The position numbers and the translations under genes were made by a program. This document shows, piece after piece, positions 42,079 to 52,429 of a DNA stretch of 64,000 nucleotides. Each line of letters begins with the position of its first letter. Position 1 is the stretch's first letter. The notes beneath the pieces are model-generated. The model saw nothing but the letters and a program-made list of their open reading frames with translations, made no database searches and was not told where the DNA came from. The DNA lies in the NCBI GenBank assembly GCA_011032825.1, contig JAADJZ010000031.1:1-64000 (forward strand), in the 5' to 3' direction. Source of the DNA: Massariosphaeria phaeospora (lineage: Eukaryota > Ascomycota > Dothideomycetes > Pleosporales).

Positions 42079-43467
42079 TCAGTCCCTATGCCGATTGGGC
42101 GTCCACCTCTTGACAACGAATTCGCGCACCTTGTACCTCTTGAGCACTGCACCAATATCAGTCGTGTTGGTTTCTGCCTTCACCGGTGGCGGTATCTCCA
42201 CATAGACCAGAATAAGCGTTTTGTGTACGTGACTCTGCACTCGATTGACTCGATGCAGCCACCACCAATCCTTCTCCTCTTGCTGCTTGTGAGATGCCTT
42301 GTGGACGGGGTCGGACCAATATGGGTGAGAGTAAGATGGTATGACCATGACGCCGAATTCAGCGTGGGCGAAGGCCGGTCCGCGGTTGTAGAGGAGGTAG
42401 TCCACGGCAAACTTGATCCCAGGACGTACGACCCATCCCAAAGACCGGAAGTGATGGAACACAACATACTTGAGGAGGAATGAGTTGTCCGGAGTGATCA
42501 GGCCAATGGAGTTTAAGGTCGATGGGCCGCTGTCTCTTGAACCTAGATCAACGTTCTTCGTGGTTGCGGAAGCTGAGGAGGCGCAGTAGAGAAGGAGGAG
42601 GTCTGACGGTGAGATACGAGTCTCCTCTTTGTATATGTCGAGGACACCGAGGGCATAAGTGAGAAAGAAAGCTTCCTCAAGCGTCAGTTGAAGATGCTCT
42701 TGGTCTTGGATCTCCGGAGCCAGATCTTGTAGGTTTAGCGATACTTTTGATTCGTCATTTGCGTCCTGATGAGGAAGTAGCTTAGACGTGGAGTCGCAGG
42801 GGAGACCACTTGGTAACTCGCTAGAATGGTCTACTGTAGTTTCAATCGGCTCGATGCTTTCGGCCGTTACCTCGCTCCTCGTGGACTCTTGCGCATCTGT
42901 AATAGATTCGAGTTTTCCTTCTGCACGGAGTTGCTGCTCAATTACTTCTCGTTCCGCTTTTGCTCGCTCCAGCTTGAACTGACGCCTATCCTCCCTCCTC
43001 GTACGGGTAAATTCTTCGCTGGTCTGCAAAGCCTCGATTCCGCGCTTCCGTTTCTCCTGATCCAGCCACCGTGGCTCGCTCCGACTCAGAGAGCCGGCGC
43101 CCCAGAAGCCCTGTTCCCACAAAGCGCGAATGGACTGTGCATCTGTAACGTGGATTGATTCAGTCTCAGACGAGAAGTAGGCTTTGTGAATATATGTATG
43201 AGATTTGGGAGGCCATATCGAGTGTGAGAGTACGGCGATTGCTATTCTAATGATAGAGAGGGGATTGTGTGGAATGAATGCCGGTAATGGGAAAACCTCT
43301 AACGGCAGAGGCTTGGAATGTATCTCCCCATAGTTGGGCCTTTTAGGGCGGACCTCTACCGAAGCGTCCTTTACAGCATTAGACTGCGTCGCCACCTTCG
43401 GCGCATCTTGCACCACCGCATTCGTTGCCATGGGTTGTGGGTTGAGTGTGCGGACGTCCGAGGTCAT
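42079..43467 (-). CDS. SEN2: tRNA-splicing endonuclease subunit Sen2
   Basis: A 462-residue catalytic subunit of the tRNA intron endonuclease, which cuts the 5' splice site of pre-tRNA. The N-terminal domain has YIHKAYFSSETESIHVTDAQ and the ALWEQGFWGAGSLSRSEPRW signature, followed by a charged coiled region. The C-terminal nuclease domain holds the triad: Tyr in VDYLLYNRGPAFAHAEFGV, His in the same segment (FAHAEF) and Lys in SHVHKTLILVYVEIP. The end EFVVKRWTPNRHRD is typical. Single exon. A second ATG (MATNAVVQ, 12 codons on) is also possible as start. Confidence 0.92.
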   Translation of the reverse strand: MTSDVRTLNPQPMATNAVVQDAPKVATQSNAVKDASVEVRPKRPNYGEIHSKPLPLEVFPLPAFIPHNPLSIIRIAIAVLSHSIWPPKSHTYIHKAYFSSETESIHVTDAQSIRALWEQGFWGAGSLSRSEPRWLDQEKRKRGIEALQTSEEFTRTRREDRRQFKLERAKAEREVIEQQLRAEGKLESITDAQESTRSEVTAESIEPIETTVDHSSELPSGLPCDSTSKLLPHQDANDESKVSLNLQDLAPEIQDQEHLQLTLEEAFFLTYALGVLDIYKEETRISPSDLLLLYCASSASATTKNVDLGSRDSGPSTLNSIGLITPDNSFLLKYVVFHHFRSLGWVVRPGIKFAVDYLLYNRGPAFAHAEFGVMVIPSYSHPYWSDPVHKASHKQQEEKDWWWLHRVNRVQSHVHKTLILVYVEIPPPVKAETNTTDIGAVLKRYKVREFVVKRWTPNRHRD

Positions 43468-44164
43468 CTAGAATCCTGCCGTATACCTGATTTGGTCAGC
43501 GACTGAGTTGACCGAGAGACGGCGTACAAAGAGGTTGCATGCATGTATATCAGATACCGTTGTAGTCTATTTGTTGAGCAGCATAGAGAGCGCGAGACAG
43601 ACAAGTGAATGGCTGGCCCTGCTTCTAATATGATAATGTAATGTGTATCATCATAAGATGGAGTACAGAGGGGATGAAAGACTTTACTTACCACGTTGTC
43701 GAGTCGGCCGTCGGTTTCCTGGCGCGAGGTAGAGGATTGGGAGTGTGCAGAGTCAGAGTGGGTGTGCAGAGTGAGAGTCAGAGTGGAACGCACGTAAAGC
43801 TACGGAAAAATTCTGTAGCTTGCCAAGCCCGTGTCTGATTGGCGCCTGCTAAGCCCCTCAACTATCACCGCACGTTCTGGCTTGCGGCCACTCTTTGCAA
43901 GACATGCCTAGTAAATCGCAACTGAGATGTCGCGAGCCTCCAACTTTCTCTACATCAATCGTGTTTTTTCCGTCGTGAAGATAGTAATCGGTCGTTGAAG
44001 AAGCCTGCGATGACGTAATCTGGTAATAAGAAGGTCGGAAAGCTTTCTCGTCGCCATGCAAGGGCAATCCATAAAGCTTCGCTTTGCCGCACTCCACCAT
44101 CTGGCCGTATTGCTTTCCTGACTCCGACTTACTGGCAGAGCATTCACATAGCTAGGTCACCGAA
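43468..44164. promoter_or_regulatory. divergent promoter region, SEN2 / scramblase
   Basis: 697 bp between divergent starts. No gene supported; it contains a CACTCTCACTCTGACTC-type simple stretch near 43740-43790. Confidence 0.4.
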
Positions 44165-45826
44165 ATGCTCCCTATAGCGAGATGGTCGCTACGCCTTCAA
44201 CGACAACAGATTCGAGCTTTCGCGACGCGAAACTCTCCTCCAGGACCGCGCAACACCGTACGAAAGCAAGCCGCACCGAGCAGACGCCCCAACGCTGTCC
44301 CTAAGCCAAACAACGAGCCCGCTTCCCAGCCTGAAGCTTCAGATCAGCCGCCGAAGGAGGTGTCGAAAGTCGACGCTGTGTCCAATGCGCTCGCACAAAC
44401 CTCAGATGCGGAGAATAACCTTGTGACGCCGGTCTATATCCCGGAAGACCCCAATGGCGTTCTTAATGAGACCCATCCTGCCATGCGGCTGCTAGACAAT
44501 TCCACCCTTGTAATTCAGCGACAGCTCGAGATGATGAACGTGCTGATGGGGTTCGAGCAAGCCAACCGCTATGTTATCATGGACCCGCACGGAACCCATA
44601 TTGGATACCTGGCAGAGCAAGAACACGGAATGGGCAATGCTGTGGCACGGCAGATGTTCAAGACTCATCGGAGCTTCACTACGCATGTCTTTGATCGGGA
44701 AGAGAAGGAGATATTAAGGTTCCACAGGCCTTTTAGCTGGATCAGCTCACGGATACGGATATATGATGCGGTTGGAAAAGACGGAGGTGCATATGGTGCA
44801 TCGACCGCCCTTCAAGGAACGAGCACAGGGAGCATCGTCAGCCAGACAAGCGCGGGCGTGTCGAGTATACCATCATCAGAGATGAGAATCATTGGCTCTG
44901 CAGAACAAGAGTGGGCGCCACTGCGGCGAAAATACAACATGTTTCTAGCACGTAGCCTCGACGATGCTGGAGCCGCTCTAGGAACTGCGCAACTTACTTC
45001 CGGCGACCTCCCATTGTCCGACTCGAAAGCTCTCCAAGTCGCGGAGGGCGGCCCACGAGAAGTCGGCATGGTGCAGTTTGCGCGCGTAGACGAGCCATTC
45101 CTATCATGGGACTTCAGTTTAATGTCAGAGGACAATCGACTAATCAGCTCGGTGAATCGCAATTTTGTTGGCTTTGCTCGTGAACTGTTTACCGACACTG
45201 GCGTCTACGCTCTGCGAATGGATGCTGCCGGTCTCAGCGCAGGCAGTGAAGACGGGTCGAAGCCTTCCTTGGAAGGTCACCCAGGCATGACGCTCGACCA
45301 GCGTGCGGTGATGCTAGCTACTGCTGTGAGTATCGACTTTGACTACTTCAGCCGCCATAGTGGACCAGGTGGTCTCTGGCCCATGTGGCTGCCATTTGGT
45401 ATGGGTGGTGGAGAGGCTGCTGCTGGCGGCGCGGCTGCTGGAGAGGCGGGCGCAGTTGGAGCCGCAGCCGGAGAAACAGGAATAGCGAGCGAGGCGGGTG
45501 CTGCAGCGCGCGGAGTAGGTTCCAGTGAAGGATGGGTTGCTGGCGCTGGGACAATGGCAGGGTATGAGGCGATGCAGAGGTCGAGGGAATCAGCACCGGG
45601 AGAAACTGAGGTGGATAGCCAGTCCCCCCAGGCACCAGACCAGCCTCCGCCCGACCAACCGCTTGGTGGTCAGTCGGGTGAGGACGTCTGGGACCAGAGC
45701 AACGATCCAGGGGCTGGGGGCAGTGGCTCAAGTGGAGGGAGCGGAGGTGGAGGTGGGAGTGACGGCGGAGGCGGAGGCGGAGGCGATGGAGGAAGCTTCT
45801 TTGATCTTTTTGATGACTGGCTTTGA
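44165..45826 (+). CDS. AIM25: phospholipid scramblase family protein, Aim25-like, mitochondrial
   Basis: A 553-residue scramblase-family protein. The N-terminus MLPIARWSLRLQRQQIRAFA is a clear mitochondrial presequence. The scramblase domain includes PAMRLLDNSTLVIQRQLEMM, NRYVIMDPHGTHIGYLAEQ, RQMFKTHRSFTTHVFDREEK, PFSWISSRIRIYD and FARVDEPFLSWDFSLMSEDN, ending in a hydrophobic-helix region near VMLATAVSIDFDYFSRHSG. The C-terminus is very rich in Gly/Ala/Ser (GGGGGGGDGGSFFDLFDDWL end). Yeast Aim25 affects mitochondrial inheritance and heat stress. Single exon; the low-complexity tail is longer than in yeast. Confidence 0.88.
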   Translation: MLPIARWSLRLQRQQIRAFATRNSPPGPRNTVRKQAAPSRRPNAVPKPNNEPASQPEASDQPPKEVSKVDAVSNALAQTSDAENNLVTPVYIPEDPNGVLNETHPAMRLLDNSTLVIQRQLEMMNVLMGFEQANRYVIMDPHGTHIGYLAEQEHGMGNAVARQMFKTHRSFTTHVFDREEKEILRFHRPFSWISSRIRIYDAVGKDGGAYGASTALQGTSTGSIVSQTSAGVSSIPSSEMRIIGSAEQEWAPLRRKYNMFLARSLDDAGAALGTAQLTSGDLPLSDSKALQVAEGGPREVGMVQFARVDEPFLSWDFSLMSEDNRLISSVNRNFVGFARELFTDTGVYALRMDAAGLSAGSEDGSKPSLEGHPGMTLDQRAVMLATAVSIDFDYFSRHSGPGGLWPMWLPFGMGGGEAAAGGAAAGEAGAVGAAAGETGIASEAGAAARGVGSSEGWVAGAGTMAGYEAMQRSRESAPGETEVDSQSPQAPDQPPPDQPLGGQSGEDVWDQSNDPGAGGSGSSGGSGGGGGSDGGGGGGGDGGSFFDLFDDWL

Positions 45827-46369
45827 AAAACGACGTTATAGCAGACTAGGTACTGTACGAGCTTTAAGCATCGTGCCACAAGACGCGGAAAAATCTAGCT
45901 TGAGGAGATTTCCAACCCAGACTTTCTGAAGGCCTCGTCGTTCCCCGAGAATGACCTCCCGAGGTCAGCCCCGGAGCCCTGCCCAGGTGGAGTGAGCATC
46001 ACGTGCCCCGGCTGTCGGGCGCCCGATCCGTGCACGCTTTAGGCGATGTCGGCATGCCCGCGGGGAGACGTCGGCAGCTGCTCCCACCTCATTGCGCCAC
46101 CTCCAACATTCACACCCTGGCGCTTTCACTCAACCCACGAAATCATACCTGACCTCGCTCGCCGCACCTCACGATTCCTACCCACTTTCGTAAAACGCAG
46201 CTAGATCCTTTGTCCTCGCCGACCTCCCTTGCGCTCTCGATTGCCACCGAACAAACCGCCAGCCCGGCCGGTCCCACTGCCCCCCTCGACCCACCCCACG
46301 ACCACACGTTCTGTGGGCAGCCCGCAACCTGCTGTTCGCTTTACCTTCATCACACTCATCTAGCCTGAA
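45827..46369. other. intergenic, UBC7 promoter
   Basis: 543 bp; pyrimidine-rich leader before the UBC7 start, no gene seen. Confidence 0.4.
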
Positions 46370-46925
46370 ATGGCGTCCTCGGCGTCGAAACGCCTCTTCA
46401 AAGAGTACAAGGGCCTGTCGTCGGACCCGCCGGAAGGCATCACAGCGGGCCCCATATCCGAGGACGACATGTTCCTTTGGGAAGCATTGATCCAGGGCCC
46501 CGAAGGCACACCTTTCGAAGGCGGCGTATTCCCAGCCGAGTTGAAGTTTCCCAAAGACTACCCGCTTGCGCCGCCGAGTATGAAGTTCTTGGTCGATGTG
46601 TGGCATCCAAACGGTACGTTGCGTGATAGCTGCGAGTCAACAACCAGGATCGTGCTAATAGACTGGTGTAGTGTATTCGAACGGCCAGGTGTGCATCTCG
46701 ATCCTGCATCCTCCCGGCGACGACCCGAACCACTACGAACAAGCCTCCGAACGTTGGTCCCCGATTCAGAGCGTCGAGAAGATATTGATAAGCGTGATGA
46801 GCATGCTGGCCGAGCCGAACGACGAGAGTCCGGCGAACGTGGATGCGGCGCGCATGTGGAGGGAGAAGAGGGCTGATTATGAGAAGATGGTGCGCGATAA
46901 TGTGCGAAAGAGCTTGGGGCTGTGA
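46370..46925 (+). CDS. UBC7: ubiquitin-conjugating enzyme E2, Ubc7 type
   Basis: A 165-residue E2, the exact length of yeast Ubc7, which works with Hrd1 and Doa10 in ER-associated degradation. Seen: [62 protein letters not shown], active-site Cys in [17 protein letters not shown], and the acidic loop insertion [14 protein letters not shown] that marks the Ubc7/UBE2G group. A 58-nt intron at 46614-46671 (GTACGT...GCTAAT...GTAG) splits the HPN/VYSNG motif. Soluble, recruited to the ER by Cue1 in yeast. Confidence 0.95.
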
Positions 46926-47930
46926 TGCGCGCTAGAGGAATACGGATGGGTTGCGCAAACGACAAACGTTGATGAGAAGATGATATAAGATTTGCATGGT
47001 GGGTCCGGAGTTCGATATGGATTTTGGGAAATGGCAGGCGCTTTCAGTTAACATGCGTAAGGTTCCCTCATCAATCAACAGGTCAAGTTGAACACAACTA
47101 CACCAACAAAGTCTTCCGCTTTGCGCTCTCTACTAAACAACCTTCCTGTTCTTCTATCGGTTCTCCCTCCATGTCAACCTTGAGCGTTCACTACCTCCTT
47201 CAGCTATTGCAGTGCACTTGATTGATTCTCCAGATTCCAAGGACTCCAAATCAGCAAGCGCGGCCTCAACTGCATATTGGTGGCTATAGGTTGTTCTTAT
47301 ATTTGATACGGTTTGGGGTTCCCCGCGATTCGCCCGGAAAGGCGCATTCGCTGCGCCAAGACGGTACGGTGATTGGGGTGTAAGCGGCATCATGGAACGA
47401 TCGAGTTCCCCATCTTGCTACCTAATTCTCCTAATCCCACTCTTAGTCTCCTGCAAGTGAGATCTGACGTCTCCGCGACCACTAGTACTTACCTGGTACT
47501 CCATCGTCGAGTCTTGGCGAGTTCGTCTAGTTTAGTCTACCAAGACGACTCCCCTACGCTCACAACTTTGCATTGCGAAACAGCGCTGATGCTATCGGCC
47601 ACCGAGCACGCCACTTGCAATGTCTATCCCAACGCAGAAATAGATTCTTGACAGGGTCTCAATCTCCGCCGATGCTAGATGGAAAGGAAGCCCAGGGGCT
47701 GTGGGTAAGGCTGCGGAATCTAAGATGGAATTTGATGCGAAGATGGGCACTGAGCGACGAGGAAGAAGGTATAAAGGTTCGTGGGAAAACGTCGAACTGA
47801 ATCCCTTTTCCCTATCATCAACCTTCATTCGCTTCTTCTTCCAGTTTATACTTGCATATACAATCATCTTTTCTTGCACATAGCAACCTACACTCCCTTC
47901 CAACCACCAACCACCACCACCACCTCAATC
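46926..47930. other. 1-kb intergenic region with a transposase relic
   Basis: No intact gene. A Pogo-like HTH relic lies at 47154-47393 (listed). The last 200 bp carry a TATA-like TATAAAGG (47770) and a pyrimidine-rich leader for the secreted-protein gene. Confidence 0.45.
47154..47393 (-). pseudogene. possible relic of a Pogo-like transposase HTH
   Basis: A short minus frame reads AVEAALADLESLESGESIKC then TAIAEGGSERSRLTWR. This resembles the psq-type HTH at the start of fungal Pogo/Fot1 transposases (ALADLE...YTAIAxKYGVxRSTLSRR). It stops soon after, and no DDE domain follows. Weak but patterned. Confidence 0.4.
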
Positions 47931-48415
47931 ATGCACCCCCCCACGCTCCTCACCCTCCTCGCCTCCGCCCTAACCGTCCACGCCGGCTGCTTCAGCTCCA
48001 CCGGCACCTGGGACTCAAGCGATATCGTGTCCTTCAGCGGCAAAGGCGTGCGCTCCGAGGAAAGCGACAAGGAAACCGCGCGCAACTTCGCGGCCATCGC
48101 CTGCGACACGCTCGTCGCGGGCGACTTCAGCCAGGAAGCCAAGACCAAGTCGTACTGCGCGACCAAGAAAGAGGGCCTCAAGTACGACTTCTCGGTTACG
48201 TGGACGGGCGAGGGGGAGGGCTTCCTCGATGACGAGACGTGTAAGAGTAGGCTTAATGATGAGATTAATGCGTGTACGGCGGGGGGGAGTAGGGAGAGGG
48301 ATGGGTTTGTGTTTGTGTGAGTGGATGGATCGATCGAAGCTGCTGGTGCTTTTTTTTGCCCATCTGGGAACTGACTGATGTGTGTAGGTCCGATCCGAAT
48401 GAGGGAAACTGCTAG
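47931..48415 (+). CDS. small secreted cysteine-rich protein (effector-like)
   Basis: A 135-residue precursor. Signal peptide MHPPTLLTLLASALTVHA, mature start GCFSSTGTWDSSD. Six cysteines in the mature part (GCF, IACD, SYCAT, ETCKS, NACT and the last residue), enough for three disulfides. A 77-nt intron at 48311-48387 (GTTTGT...CTGAC...GTAG) adds the end SDPNEGNC and the sixth Cys; reading through instead stops at FVFV with five cysteines, which is why I prefer the spliced form. The TATA box and leader look like those of a well-expressed gene. No known fold recognised; similar small secreted proteins act as effectors or surface proteins. Confidence 0.75.
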
Positions 48416-48748
48416 GCTTGGATGGATACTACGAAAGCGGCGTAGGGGGATTGCGGATGGTGCTGGGTTCTGTGCGTAGATGATGGATCTGGATTGGATA
48501 TTTAGAGCTTTTTGGGGGGGTTGTAGTTACTTTTGTAGCATGAGTGTATGCTATGTCCAGTCGTTACCAGATCGGTGCTGAACAAATGTCAAGTTCATCC
48601 CTTGCCGACATGTTGCAATATCCCGAAGTTCATTCAACACGAATCTGTGCATGAAGCTCGAGTGAGTAGTAATGGGTTGAACTGGAACGCTAACGGCTAT
48701 CTATCTATCCAATGGCTTGCTACCAGAAGAACAACTCCAGTCGTCTTT
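48416..48748. other. intergenic, nothing recognised
   Basis: 333 bp between converging genes; no structure seen. Confidence 0.4.
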
Positions 48749-50163
48749 TCAAACCACCTCCAGCCCCGTCGCCTCGCCATACCCATTGTACGCCACGCCC
48801 CTGAAATTCCACTGCGAGCACCGCTCCTGCGAGTTCCCGCTCGCATCCGTCGCGCGGCTCAGCACCGTCCTGTCTTTCCCCCTCGCGATCTTCACTCTTG
48901 CGCTCCACAGACACCACGCCCACTTCAGCTCGGCCGGGTCCGCGTCGTCGTCTTCTCCTTCTTCTTCTTCGCCGCCATTACCATCCCTATCATCACGCAG
49001 CACCAACTCCGCATCCACCCACGTCTCGCCCCCATCCCCACTGACCTCCACCCTCGCAACCGGCCCCTCCGCCCCCGCCGGCAACGCATACCCCTTCACC
49101 AGCACCATCCCATCCCTTTCATCCCCCCGCACCGTACTCCCCGACCGCGGCACGCCCACCACCGAATTCACCGGCATGTCGTGCAGCGCGGCAACGCGCG
49201 GCCACCACGCCGCCGCCGCCGCCGCGCAGTCGGCTTCCGGTGGCAGGATCTTGTAGTCGTGCTGCTGGTAGTAGTTGGCCGACTCGGCGCGCTGCACGGT
49301 GATGCCGTCGAGCCATTTCACCGAGCGCGCGCCGGCGATGCCCGGCGCGACGATGCGCACTGGGCCGCCGTGGTTGGGCGGGAGGGGCGCGTTGTTCATG
49401 CGGAGGGCGAGGAGGACGGAGGCGGAGCGGGAGAGCGCGCGGGAGAGCGGGATGGAGGACCCGTAGTAGGCGTCGTCTTGCGTGGGCGTCTGGTGGCAGG
49501 CAAAGGCTACGTGGGCATCGGCATCGTCGTCGTCGCCGTCGTTCCCATCACGCTGGTCTTTGGCGGGCAGGCAGACGCCGGCTTGCGCGAGCACGTCGCA
49601 CAGCAGCGGGCCGCGCCAGCGGCAGTTCATGACGGCGCCGTCGAACCAGTCGATGCCGGACACTTCCTTGAGCTTGGTGCGCATCGTGTGGCGGCGGTTG
49701 CCGGCGCATTGCAGCGCGCAGACGACGGTGTGTTGGGGCAGGGCGGCGAGGTCGGCGATGGACAGCGAGAGCGCGTGGGTGACGAGGCCGGAGACGGAGA
49801 CACGGTGCGTGGAGGCGTCCATGTGGGGGATGGGGCCGTGGTTGCGGTCGTAGCCTTCGGCGGTGATGAAGCTGTATGGCCGGTTACTCGTTAGATGCCC
49901 GTTTCTTTTTTCTGTTTTTTCGGTTTACTCTGGAGACGGAGACTTTTCTTTGTGTATAGATAGGGGTAGAATAGGGGTTCGAGAAGAGTAAAGCAGGGGC
50001 GCTGACCTCGATACTAGTTTCTCCATGTCGGGCTCGCGGTTCAGCGGCTTTTCGACCGAGTACTCGAGCTAACAGCCATTCATCAGTGAATTCGATTCCC
50101 CCTGTAAACAAACAGACTACCGCATTTGGATAGCTGTTCAGCAACGTCACGTACGTGGACCAT
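48749..50163 (-). CDS. sulfite oxidase-like molybdopterin oxidoreductase
   Basis: A 397-residue enzyme of the sulfite oxidase family: molybdopterin domain and dimerisation domain, no cytochrome b5 domain. Seen: SFITAEGYDRNHGPIPHMD, the Mo-ligand Cys in VVCALQCAGNRRHTM, PLCD-type LLCDVLAQAG, APGIAGARSVKWLDGITV, and SQWNFRGVAYNGYGEA at the end. Three exons: a 9-nt first exon (50155-50163, MVH), an intron at 50069-50154, 50007-50068 (LEYSVEKPLNREPDMEKLV), an intron at 49872-50006, and the main exon. The tiny first exon is inferred from GTACGT and TTAG signals and is the least certain part. Two acidic insertions (near DQRDGNDGDDDDADAH and GGEEEEGEDDDADP) are lineage-specific. It probably detoxifies sulfite. 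Confidence 0.85.
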
Positions 50164-50879
50164 GGCGGTGTCGAGCCCTCTTCGGCGCTGGCGTGCTATG
50201 GCGTGATGGCAACCGTGTATGGATGGGTAAAAAGACTGCGGCGTGCGCGGCGCGGGGCAAGCTGCAGGTTTAAGCGATACTGTAGATGCAGGAGGGGTCT
50301 GATGATGTAATGCGCTTCAAAACCAACTGTATTAAAGCTCCGAGTAGGTAGACTGAACTTTATAGATGATCCGACCTTTCTACTCGACGTTGGACGTGAT
50401 GTGCGAGCGGCGGGTACACTCGGCATAAACGGAAGGGTTGGGACGGGTGAGCGGACACGTGAAGGCGGGAACGGCAGGCCATATCTCTCTGCAGCGTTTC
50501 GGTTGGGGAGGAATGATTGAGAAGGGGGGGTTGTGGGAGGATGGGATGGCACGATGGGCACGCGGAGAAATGGCGATGGGAGGCGTGGATGCGGCGTGGA
50601 TTGCGCAATTCTGAGGTGGTTCCAACCAGCGAACTGATCAGCACACTAATCGACGGCACGTCAGATCGGAAAAGGGAACGAGAGAGGGTTAGGCGTATCA
50701 TGTGTTCTTTTCTATCCGTGAGTGTTGGTACAACAATATCCCCAAGATACTTACTACCGATGCCATTGGTGTTTCTCAATGTATCCCAGGAGAGCGAAAA
50801 CAAGTCGCAAGAGCACGCAAACTTCCTTCAGTTTTAGGAGCTAACAACACTGATAGCAATGGACTTCAACTGGAACGCT
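50164..50879. other. intergenic, nothing supportable
   Basis: 716 bp; the sulfite oxidase promoter and the flank of the first PPAY gene. Open frames here lack family features. Confidence 0.4.
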
Positions 50880-51716
50880 TCACACCATGCCCCCATTCTT
50901 CGTGCCAACCGAGTCATATGCTGGCGGGCCATCGCCATGCTCCTCCTCGTTATACTGCCCCTCAACATCGTCCATCAACCTCGCCTCCTCCTCAACCCCC
51001 TCCCCCATCTCCACATCCTCACCAGCAAGCCGATCTCCCACCCCCACCCCCACCCCCACCCCCTCCCCCCACACCTCCGCCACCGGCCGCTGCGTCACAC
51101 AAGCCGCCCCCAACATGAGCACATCGACCACCAGCGACAGCGGCGCCAGTACGGGCCAATACAGCGGGCCGTACGTTCTCGACAGCGCCCGCCCGCACCT
51201 CACGAGCACGCAGTCGAGCAGCGCGCGCAGGAACTCGATGCACGCGAGGCTGAACGGCATCATGCTGACTACTACTACGGCCCACCACGGCGGCAACTGT
51301 GGGAAATTCAGCACCTCGGCGCACACGACGTCGCTAATGCGGAAGCCGAACGCGACACATAGCGGGACCATGAATATCGTCGCTCGGACGAGGCGTCTCG
51401 CGCGCAGTGCAGGCGAAGGCGAGTTGGTAGGGTGCCGTGCCGGCGACGTCGAGTCCAATTTGAATCGCGGTATCGGCGTCGAAGTCTGCGTCTCCGGCGT
51501 CATAGTCTGCGTCTCAGTCGTCGCATCCCACCCCGTATGCGCAGCGACACTAACAGCTATCGAAAGCAGCACAATCGCAATCGTCAACAGGACCGCTTGC
51601 ACACTCGGCCCCGGGAAGTGTCCGAACAGGTGGTCGTAGTCGTCAGAGTTGCATAGACCGTTGGTGGTGCTGCGGCGAGACAGGACGAGGGGTGCCGACG
51701 TGGTGGAAAGGGGCAT
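50880..51716 (-). CDS. four-TM membrane protein with C-terminal PPAY motif, paralog 1
   Basis: A 278-residue protein I cannot assign to a known family. Four hydrophobic segments: VQAVLLTIAIVLLSIAVSVA, IFMVPLCVAFGFRISDVVC, WWAVVVVSMMPFSLACIEFL and WPVLAPLSLVVDVLMLGAAC. A Ser/Thr/Pro loop lies between TM1 and TM2. The cytoplasmic-type C-terminus is acidic (EDVEMGEGVEEEARLMDDVE) and ends GPPAYDSVGTKNGGMV. PPAY is a PY motif of the kind bound by WW domains of Rsp5/Nedd4 ubiquitin ligases. The gene at 52430 is a clear paralog (PLCVxxGxRxxDxxC and xPAYxSVG shared). The start is the ATG just before the first Ser/Thr segment. Confidence 0.72.
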   Translation of the reverse strand: MPLSTTSAPLVLSRRSTTNGLCNSDDYDHLFGHFPGPSVQAVLLTIAIVLLSIAVSVAAHTGWDATTETQTMTPETQTSTPIPRFKLDSTSPARHPTNSPSPALRARRLVRATIFMVPLCVAFGFRISDVVCAEVLNFPQLPPWWAVVVVSMMPFSLACIEFLRALLDCVLVRCGRALSRTYGPLYWPVLAPLSLVVDVLMLGAACVTQRPVAEVWGEGVGVGVGVGDRLAGEDVEMGEGVEEEARLMDDVEGQYNEEEHGDGPPAYDSVGTKNGGMV

Positions 51717-52429
51717 GGCGCTTGGGGTTGTGCGGTGTGGGGATGCTTGTTGTGATAGGAAAGAGAGAGGAGGGAGGGGGGAATGGAGAAGAGGTAGAGA
51801 GAGAGAGGGAGATATGAGTGTATAGATGGGCCTTAAGCTGTAGGCGGGCAAGGCAAACACAGCAGCACAGCACAGCCTCCAACCCCCAATCCCTCGCGTT
51901 TCCCAAAATCCCTCTCTCTGACAGTTGACTTTCACCGGTAGCCTCTAATAAAGAAGGATTTCCGCCCCGCAAGGGACAACAAGGCAAGTAGTCACGTACA
52001 GTAGTCCAGGCATGGCCCCCAGAAATATCACGGACCCGACCCGGGTGTGGGTGGCCTGATACTGTAGTCCGCTAGCTGCAAGGCTGTGTTTTTGGCATTT
52101 GGCATGTAAGTGGACTCGCTACCTATTTGTAGACGTTGGCTGACTGAGATCTTGGAGGGGATAACTGATATGAGTTCGGTTTTTGACACTGTGTTGGAAT
52201 AGTTGAGTTGAGTTGATGCTTTGCTGTTGCGTATACTCTACTGCTATAAACTTCGGCTCCTGGTCTTCCTGTCAACAATTCTTCTCCTGCCCTGCAATGT
52301 CCTCTTCGTAGGACGTTGTTCTAACGATAAGTATCAATTGCGCCAGGGTGCAATATCTTTGCTGGTAGTAAGAAGAGTTAATAGACACAACTCCAGTCCA
52401 GGTTCCCAACATATAAGCAATCCGATGCT
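51717..52429. other. intergenic between the two paralogs
   Basis: 713 bp; purine-rich GAGAGGGAGG tracts near 51760-51810 are the promoter/leader of paralog 1. No gene seen. Confidence 0.4.

Noticed and set aside
48548..49894. 448-codon open frame antisense to sulfite oxidase
   Set aside because: Mirror of the sulfite oxidase coding frame; low-complexity Arg/Pro/Gly product with no domain.
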